From the NCBI GenBank assembly GCA_043777315.1, contig JAYVPW010000006.1, positions 62,001-126,000 on the forward strand: a stretch of 64,000 nucleotides of DNA, read 5' to 3'. Both the position numbers and the translations under genes were made by a program. Numbering within the stretch: the stretch's first letter is position 1; each line of letters opens with the position of its first letter. Below are positions 58,838 through 64,000 of this stretch, in pieces. The notes under the pieces are model-generated. The model made no database searches and was not told where the DNA came from. It worked only from the letters and a program-made list of their open reading frames with translations. Source of the stretch: CAIURC01 sp043777315. Its GTDB lineage: Bacteria; Verrucomicrobiota; Verrucomicrobiia; Chthoniobacterales; Chthoniobacteraceae.

Positions 58838-59128
58838 TTACTTCTTCTCGACGGGCTTGCCGTCTTTCACCGCGCAGCCGCCCTTGCCTTTGCAGGAGTT
58901 CTTGCCGCCGCAGCCGTTGTCGCCGGTCTTGCAGCCGCCTTTGCCTTTGCAGGAGTTCTTGCCCGCGCAGCCGTGGGTCTCGCCTTTTTCCTTGTCGGCC
59001 ATGACGCCGGCGGAGACGGAGCGATCGGTGGAGGTCGCCGCATTCGAGGAGGCGACGAAGCCGCCGGTGACGAGGCCCGCGACGGCAGCGCCAGCGAGGA
59101 GTGATTTGAGCGTGGAGTTACGTTTCAT
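58838..59128 (-). CDS. bufA: Cys-rich bufferin-type metallophore precursor (BufA2-like)
   Basis: 96 residues. A Sec signal peptide (SLLAGAAVAGLVTGGFVASS, about 8-30) is followed by a Lys/Gly-rich core with six cysteines in two tandem units, CAGKNSCKGKGGC and CGGKNSCKGKGGC, joined by KTGDNG. The CxGKNSCKGKGGC pattern and the DUF692 gene downstream mark a bufferin-like ribosomal peptide, modified and exported to bind copper in the periplasm. The ATG at 59128 starts the signal peptide. The 229 bases upstream hold no recognised operator. Confidence 0.88.
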   Translation of the reverse strand: MKRNSTLKSLLAGAAVAGLVTGGFVASSNAATSTDRSVSAGVMADKEKGETHGCAGKNSCKGKGGCKTGDNGCGGKNSCKGKGGCAVKDGKPVEKK

Positions 59129-59357
59129 GTGCTTTTTTTGTTTTCTGGTTTTCTGCTTTGGTTTTCTGCCCGCTTCGCCTTCCAAAACCAATTGGAGCGG
59201 AGCGGACAAAAGTGTCGGAGAGGGTGCAGGCGGAGATTTGAAAAAATCGGGTGCTGGCGATGGAGCGGGTGCGTGTGCTTCGCGCCGCTCACGGGTGTCG
59301 GTTGTTCCTTTGACGCGGAAGGTTGTGACTTATTCCGAAAAACGAGCGCAAGTATTT

Positions 59358-61469
59358 TTAATGCGAGGGCGCGGAAACATTAGCCGCGAGCGTTTGCAGC
59401 AGCGCGCCCTGGGTCAGGATTTCCGGGAGGACGATCGGCTCGCGGTGGGGTGGATACAGGACGTAGGCAGGGACGCCGATGCGGCCAAATTTTTTCAAGA
59501 GCGCGGTGATGTCGGGGTCGGAGTTGGTCCAGTCGGCTTTGAGGGCGAGGATTTTCCGGTCGCGAAAGGCGGCGCGGACCGGTTCGGTTTCGAGGACGTA
59601 GCGCTCGTTGTATTTGCAGTTCAGGCACCAGTCGGCGGTGAAGTCGATGAACACCGCGTCGCCGCGCTCGAGCGCTGCGGAAAGGGTGGCCGGGGTGAAA
59701 GGTTTCCACGCGATTCCGCCGGTAGCGGACTCGACGGCGCGCGCGCCCGGCGCGGTCTCGAGTTTTCCGTGGAGCAAAGTGAGCCACCCGCCCGCGATCA
59801 GCCCCAGCACAAGGATGGAGGCGATCACATTTCTCGCGAAGCCGTAGATCCAGGCGGCGATGGCGACGACGAGGAGGAACGAACTGACGGCGATCAGCGC
59901 GTCGATGCCGCGACTCTGGCCGAGCACGCCGAGGAGCCAGATGACGACGGCGAGCAGGATGAAGCCCATGAACTGTTTCATGCGTTCCATCCACGCGCCG
60001 GGCTTCGGCAAAAAGCGCATCCATGCGGGCTGCCAGGTGAGCAGGAAATAGGGCAGGCTCATGCCCGCCGCGAGCACGGCGAAGACGAGGAAAACGACGT
60101 GCGGCGGCTGCGCAAAGGCGAAGCCGAGGACGGGGCCGAGCAGCGGCGCGGTGCAGGAGGTGCCGAGCAGCGTGGTGAACATGCCGTGCGTGAACGCGCC
60201 GGCGTAGCCTTCACGATGCGCGAGCTTGTCGAGCGTGGTCGCGGTGCCGCTGCCGATGGTGATTTCAAAAACGCCGAACATCGAAAGCGCGAAGACGAAG
60301 ACCAGCGCGATCAGGCCCGCGAGGAGGTACGGGTTTTGAAATTGGAAGCCCCAGTTGAGCCCGTGGCCCGCTGCCTCGAACGCGACGACGAGCGCCGCGA
60401 GCCCGAGGAAAAAAGTGAACACGCCGGCGACGAACGCAAGCCCGAGCCGGAAGATGCGGCGGGGTTCCTCGCCGGCCTGTTGGATGAAGCCGAAAATCTT
60501 CAGCGCGATCACCGGGAGCACGCACGGCATGAGGTTCAAAATCAGCCCGCCGAGAAACGCGAGCCAGAGCATGTGGAGCAGGCTGGGCGGCGCGGGCAGC
60601 GGAGAAACCACGCTCGATTTTTCCGTCGCAGCCGGAGCGCTCGCGGCGTCCGCCGAGACGAGCCAGCCCTCGCGCGGCGCGCCTTCTTTCTGCGTCGCGA
60701 GCACGCCCTGCCACGCCGCGCCGGCGGCGTCACCGGTGAAAGGCACGGTGATCGTGCGGCTCCCGTCCGCGGCGGGTGCGCTCACTTTCGGATGGCCCGG
60801 CTGCACGTCGGCATTCGGCGGGATTGGGAAAAAATCGACCTTGAAATCCGTCGGCACGCCCGCGACCCGGACCTGCACGCTCTTCGCTGCGCTCTCCCAT
60901 TTCAGCTCGAACGGCACGCCGCCCGTTTTCGGCAATTGCGCACGCCATTTCGCAAAAAGCTCCGCGTTGGCCGGTCCCGGCGTGCCGCTTGATGCGACCG
61001 CCAGCGACGCTTCCCCGTCGCCGGGGATGCACGTTTCCTTGCAGACGAGCCAGCGCAGTTTCGCGCGCATCACGAGGTCGCCCGCGGGAATTTCCGCAGG
61101 CGGCGTGACCTCCACGAGCAGCATCGTTTCGCCCTCGTAAATATAGGTGAGCTGATCGCCCTCGTCGGTCCGCGCGGCCGGCAGCGGCCACTGGATTGGC
61201 CCGGCTTTGAAGCCCGCCGGGAGCTCCCAGTCGATCTTTGTCGGCGCACCCGAATCGCCGCCGAACTGCCAATACGTGTGCCAGCCCGGCTCCATTTTCA
61301 GCAGCACTCCGACCGTGAATGGCTGGCCCGGCACGACCTCTGTCGTGTCCGCGACGAGGCTCGGAGTGACGAGTTGCCGCCCGTGATATTCCTGCGCCGG
61401 GGTCGGGGCGATGAGGGCCAGCAGCGCGGCGAAGGTGAGGAACGAAAAACTGCGGGCGGGATGATTCAT
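59358..61469 (-). CDS. DsbD/ScsB-like thiol:disulfide reductase
   Basis: 703 residues: signal peptide; a periplasmic N-terminal domain with CKETCIPGDGEAS (Cys pair); about eight membrane helices with PCVLPVIALKIFG and GTSCTAPLLGPVLG (the CcdA-type Cys pair); and a C-terminal thioredoxin domain with FTADWCLNCKYNE (CxxC). It passes electrons from cytoplasmic thioredoxin to periplasmic thiols. It ends 230 bases upstream of the bufferin precursor on the same strand, so it may keep bufferin or copper-handling thiols reduced. Confidence 0.92.
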   Translation of the reverse strand: MNHPARSFSFLTFAALLALIAPTPAQEYHGRQLVTPSLVADTTEVVPGQPFTVGVLLKMEPGWHTYWQFGGDSGAPTKIDWELPAGFKAGPIQWPLPAARTDEGDQLTYIYEGETMLLVEVTPPAEIPAGDLVMRAKLRWLVCKETCIPGDGEASLAVASSGTPGPANAELFAKWRAQLPKTGGVPFELKWESAAKSVQVRVAGVPTDFKVDFFPIPPNADVQPGHPKVSAPAADGSRTITVPFTGDAAGAAWQGVLATQKEGAPREGWLVSADAASAPAATEKSSVVSPLPAPPSLLHMLWLAFLGGLILNLMPCVLPVIALKIFGFIQQAGEEPRRIFRLGLAFVAGVFTFFLGLAALVVAFEAAGHGLNWGFQFQNPYLLAGLIALVFVFALSMFGVFEITIGSGTATTLDKLAHREGYAGAFTHGMFTTLLGTSCTAPLLGPVLGFAFAQPPHVVFLVFAVLAAGMSLPYFLLTWQPAWMRFLPKPGAWMERMKQFMGFILLAVVIWLLGVLGQSRGIDALIAVSSFLLVVAIAAWIYGFARNVIASILVLGLIAGGWLTLLHGKLETAPGARAVESATGGIAWKPFTPATLSAALERGDAVFIDFTADWCLNCKYNERYVLETEPVRAAFRDRKILALKADWTNSDPDITALLKKFGRIGVPAYVLYPPHREPIVLPEILTQGALLQTLAANVSAPSH

Positions 61470-61555
61470 GAAGCGTGACGGGTGATCGCAGCGGAGCGCT
61501 GCACGCGCCGGTTCGACGCTCGCGGAGGCCGGACGTTCATTCCCGCGCGGCGCTC

Positions 61556-62719
61556 TTAAACATCGGTGAAAAGCGCCGCGGAGGCCGTGTAGCCATGCAC
61601 GAAATTCCGCCCGCCGACCGGACCGATCTCGCCGTTGCAAAAAAATCCGGCGCTGGCGTGCGGCTGGAAAATATCGCGCATGACTTCCGCGTCGTGGTTC
61701 GCCGTGCCGAAAAGATTTCGTCCGCGGCCATTGCACGGGAAGAGCAGCGAGGCGAACGGCCGCTGCCCAGAGCGCGCCATGTCCGAGGCGAGGTGACGCA
61801 ATTCGGCGTCCGCGCTGCGCCCGTCGCGGAGCTGAAATTGCAGCGTCTGCCCGACGCGCGGATACGCCCCGAGCGCGAGGACGCCGTGCGCCGGGTCCGC
61901 GCCGAGGAGGTTGCGGATGAGGAAGTCGCCGGTCTTGAATTCATCGACGTATTCGGACATTGCGAGGCCCGCGAAGATGTTGCCCTGCGCGAGCACTTTG
62001 TCGGAATCGGGCAGCGCCTCGAAGGTCTTTTGCAACACCTCGTAGGCCGGCTGTGAGCCGAGCGAGAGGACGAAATTCTGCTCCGCTCCCGTGATGGTCA
62101 ATGGCTCGCCGATCGGCCTGCAGCCTTGACTCACGAGCGTCTGCACCCGCACGCCGCCGTGGAATCCGATTGCGACCGCACCTTCCACCAACTCCCGGTC
62201 GCGCATGACGAAAATCTCGTCGCCGCGCTGCCCGCCGCTCGCCAGCCCGCCGACCGTCGGGATGCCGGGATAGGCCGCGTTCCAGCCCTCCAGCCAGGGC
62301 TCGATCGGGAAGGCCGTCGGGTCGGCGAACACCGTCCACGCATCGACTTCGCCGGCCTTCACGCCGGTCGTCACCGGCCAATCCTCGCCGCCTTCCGATC
62401 CCGCGGACGGGAGCTGCACGGCGTGGATTTTCGTCTCGGGTAAATGGAGGAAGAGCAGCGAAAATCCGCTCGCGTGCTCGGCCTCGGTGCCGGCGCCGAC
62501 GAGGCTCGAACCGCTGCACCCCGCGAGCATCGGGACATGGCCGTGGAGTTGCACGAGTTCCAAAAAATCCGGGAGGTGCGGCCGATAATCGGCGGAGACA
62601 AACACGAACCCGCAACTCACGTGACCGCCCGCGGCCGCGAGCGCCTCGTGCGCCGCGGCGATCACCACCTCCTCGGAATAAGGCGCGAGAACGAGGCGGG
62701 AGGCGGCGGAGTTTGGCAT
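61556..62719 (-). CDS. FIST-domain sensory protein
   Basis: 387 residues: an N-terminal FIST domain (VSCGFVFVSADYRPHL, MLAGCSGSSLVGAG, TVGGLASGGQRGDEIFVM) and FIST_C (ALPDSDKVLAQGNIFAGL, LLFPCNGRGRNLFG, GFFCNGEIGPVGGRNFVHGY). FIST domains bind small ligands, possibly amino acids, and usually sit in signalling proteins; this one is stand-alone. It lies 86 bases upstream of the DsbD-like gene. Ligand unknown. Confidence 0.9.
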   Translation of the reverse strand: MPNSAASRLVLAPYSEEVVIAAAHEALAAAGGHVSCGFVFVSADYRPHLPDFLELVQLHGHVPMLAGCSGSSLVGAGTEAEHASGFSLLFLHLPETKIHAVQLPSAGSEGGEDWPVTTGVKAGEVDAWTVFADPTAFPIEPWLEGWNAAYPGIPTVGGLASGGQRGDEIFVMRDRELVEGAVAIGFHGGVRVQTLVSQGCRPIGEPLTITGAEQNFVLSLGSQPAYEVLQKTFEALPDSDKVLAQGNIFAGLAMSEYVDEFKTGDFLIRNLLGADPAHGVLALGAYPRVGQTLQFQLRDGRSADAELRHLASDMARSGQRPFASLLFPCNGRGRNLFGTANHDAEVMRDIFQPHASAGFFCNGEIGPVGGRNFVHGYTASAALFTDV

Positions 62720-62844
62720 GTAGATGGATCGTTTCGAGCGGTGATCTCGGCGGGGAAAAGATCGGCTCCAGTGAGGGGACGCCGCGCTCGAATCGGGGCC
62801 GGTTGAATTGACCCGCCCTGCCCGGAGACTCCGCGCTCGATGCG

Positions 62845-63867
62845 TCAGCCGAAGAGTTCGCCGTTCCGTTTCGGGGCGGAGAGGCCGAGCTTGCGGTAGG
62901 TCGCGGGCATGGCGACGCGGCCTTGCGGGGTGCGTTTCAGATAGCCCTGCATGATGAGGTAGGGCTCGTTCACGTCCTCCAAAGTTCCGGCGTCTTCGCC
63001 GATGGCGACGGCGAGGGAATTCAGGCCGACGGGGCCGCCGTCGAATTTGTGGATGAGCGCTTCGAGGATGCGCTTGTCCATTTCGTCGAAGCCGTCGGCG
63101 TCGATCTCGAGCATCGCGAGCGCGGCGTCGGCGACGTCTCGGGTGACGCGATTTCCGGCGCGGACTTGCGCGTAATCGCGGACCCAGCGGAGCAGGTTAT
63201 TCGCGACGCGCGGCGTGCCGCGGGAGCGCGCGGCGATCTCGAGCGCGCCGTCGGCTTCGACCGCGAGCGAGAGCAGGCCGGCGCTGCGGACGAGGATTTT
63301 TTGCAGCTCGTCGGCGGTGTAATAATCGAGGCGCGCATTCATGCCGAAACGCGAGCGGAGCGGCGCGCTGATCATCCCGGCGCGAGTGGTCGCGCCGACG
63401 AGGGTGAACCTCGGGAGGTTGAGCCGGACGCTGCGCGCGTTCGGTCCCTGGTCGATGATGATGTCGAGTTTGTAGTCCTCCATCGCGGGGTAGAGGTATT
63501 CCTCGATCGCGGGCTGGAGCCGGTGGATTTCGTCGATGAAAAGCAGGTCGCCGCGTTCCAAAGTCGTGAGCAATCCCGCGAGGTCGCCGGCCTTTTCGAT
63601 GGTCGGTCCGCTGGTGCTTTTGATGTTCACACCCATCGCGTTGGCGAGGATGTAGGCGAGCGTGGTTTTGCCGAGGCCGGGCGGGCCGCTGAGGAGGATG
63701 TGATCGAGCACGTCGCCGCGCTGCTGCGCCGCCTGGACCATGAGTTCGAGCCGGTCGCAGACTTTTTCTTGGCCGGCGAATTCGCTGAACATCGGGGGCC
63801 GCAGCGAGATGTCGAACGGGGTGTCGGGAGCTTCGGCGAGCTTTTGGGGGGAGGTGGAATCGGGCAC
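62845..63867 (-). CDS. ruvB: Holliday junction branch migration ATPase RuvB
   Basis: 340 residues with the GTG start. RPPMFSEFAGQEKVCDRLEL, Walker A LLSGPPGLGKTTLAYILANA, Walker B LLFIDEIHRLQP, VGATTRAGMISAPLRSRFG (sensor/arginine finger) and the winged-helix C-terminus LEDVNEPYLIMQGYLKRTPQ. It drives branch migration with RuvA. The GTG at 63867 gives family length; the upstream frame has no Shine-Dalgarno-preceded ATG. The last 133 bases of the window show no further gene. Confidence 0.95.
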   Translation of the reverse strand: MPDSTSPQKLAEAPDTPFDISLRPPMFSEFAGQEKVCDRLELMVQAAQQRGDVLDHILLSGPPGLGKTTLAYILANAMGVNIKSTSGPTIEKAGDLAGLLTTLERGDLLFIDEIHRLQPAIEEYLYPAMEDYKLDIIIDQGPNARSVRLNLPRFTLVGATTRAGMISAPLRSRFGMNARLDYYTADELQKILVRSAGLLSLAVEADGALEIAARSRGTPRVANNLLRWVRDYAQVRAGNRVTRDVADAALAMLEIDADGFDEMDKRILEALIHKFDGGPVGLNSLAVAIGEDAGTLEDVNEPYLIMQGYLKRTPQGRVAMPATYRKLGLSAPKRNGELFG

Positions 63868-64000
63868 GGCGGCGGCGGGATGATGGCGAATGTGGGCGGC
63901 GGAAATCAGCCGCCATTTTGAGCGAAGTGGAGCGGAGCGCAACGCAGCGGACGAGCGGAGTGCATCGGAAGGTGAAACTGACTTCCCGCTTTCTCCGAGA

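Noticed and set aside
58857..60992. 711-residue plus-strand frame opposite bufA and the DsbD-like gene
   Set aside because: It crosses an intergenic region and two genes with clear motifs on the minus strand.

Overview
The window is high-GC chromosomal DNA that most resembles a Verrucomicrobiota genome (Spartobacteria/Opitutae-like). This is inferred from gene content, not from a marker phylogeny. The pointers are remnants of a planctomycete/verrucomicrobial cytochrome (PSCyt1/PSD1) plus DUF1501 gene pair, a SufT/NifU-like/rhodanese Fe-S cluster, a DUF692 bufferin locus, GH77, independent-type phosphoglycerate mutase, and unusually many intergenic palindromes. Most genes are intact single-copy housekeeping genes in short operons. 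Many junctions overlap by 3-4 bases, often with GTG or TTG starts.

Layout. 1-2531 (minus): membrane protein, a degenerate ABC ATPase, and a squalene/phytoene synthase cut by the window edge. 2625-5894 (plus): a truncated spermidine-synthase-like fragment fused to the start of glpK, then glpD. 5905-13316 looks like a cell-surface polymer region: polysaccharide deacetylase, a 60-residue membrane protein, a kinase-like/methyltransferase fusion, an alkaline-phosphatase-superfamily membrane enzyme, and a tightly overlapping FkbH-ACP-GNAT cassette on the minus strand. 13496-20944: a truncated anti-sigma ATPase, lipoprotein-type Pcm, malQ, mdh, a GT2 glycosyltransferase, panD and an SMP-30 protein. 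20945-23371 is a decayed region whose PSD1 and DUF1501 pieces lie in scrambled order and orientation. 23494-31631: spermidine-synthase-like protein, Fe-S assembly genes, psd-pssA, a GT81 glycosyltransferase, a CNNM/CBS transporter and rpsN. 31737-41477: an RHH protein, tRNA-Gln, gpmI, a PfkB kinase, secreted proteins, a GH25 lysozyme, dxs and xseB. 41496-53914: a membrane glycosyltransferase, NtrC-type regulator, tadA, rplS-rnhB-yraN, ppk1, dgt and an ABC-F ATPase. 54031-54862 is an IS5-family insertion sequence with a frame-disrupted transposase, sitting inside a palindromic repeat. 55024-63867: panE, a purine nucleoside phosphorylase, the bufA-bufB-bufC metallophore locus, a DsbD-like disulfide reductase, a FIST sensor protein and ruvB.

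Two things stand out. First, repeats: seven full copies and one half copy of a 127-155 base palindrome beginning GTCATCYTGAG, at least seven palindromes whose arms are reiterated short words, and several compound hairpins with 27-base perfect arms. Repeats of these kinds abut, truncate or supply stop codons to several genes. Second, a compact copper-buffering-type RiPP locus: a Cys-rich precursor, then an internal terminator, then the DUF692 modifying enzyme and its partner, next to a DsbD-like thiol reductase.

All functional names are from reading motifs by eye; no database search was possible.
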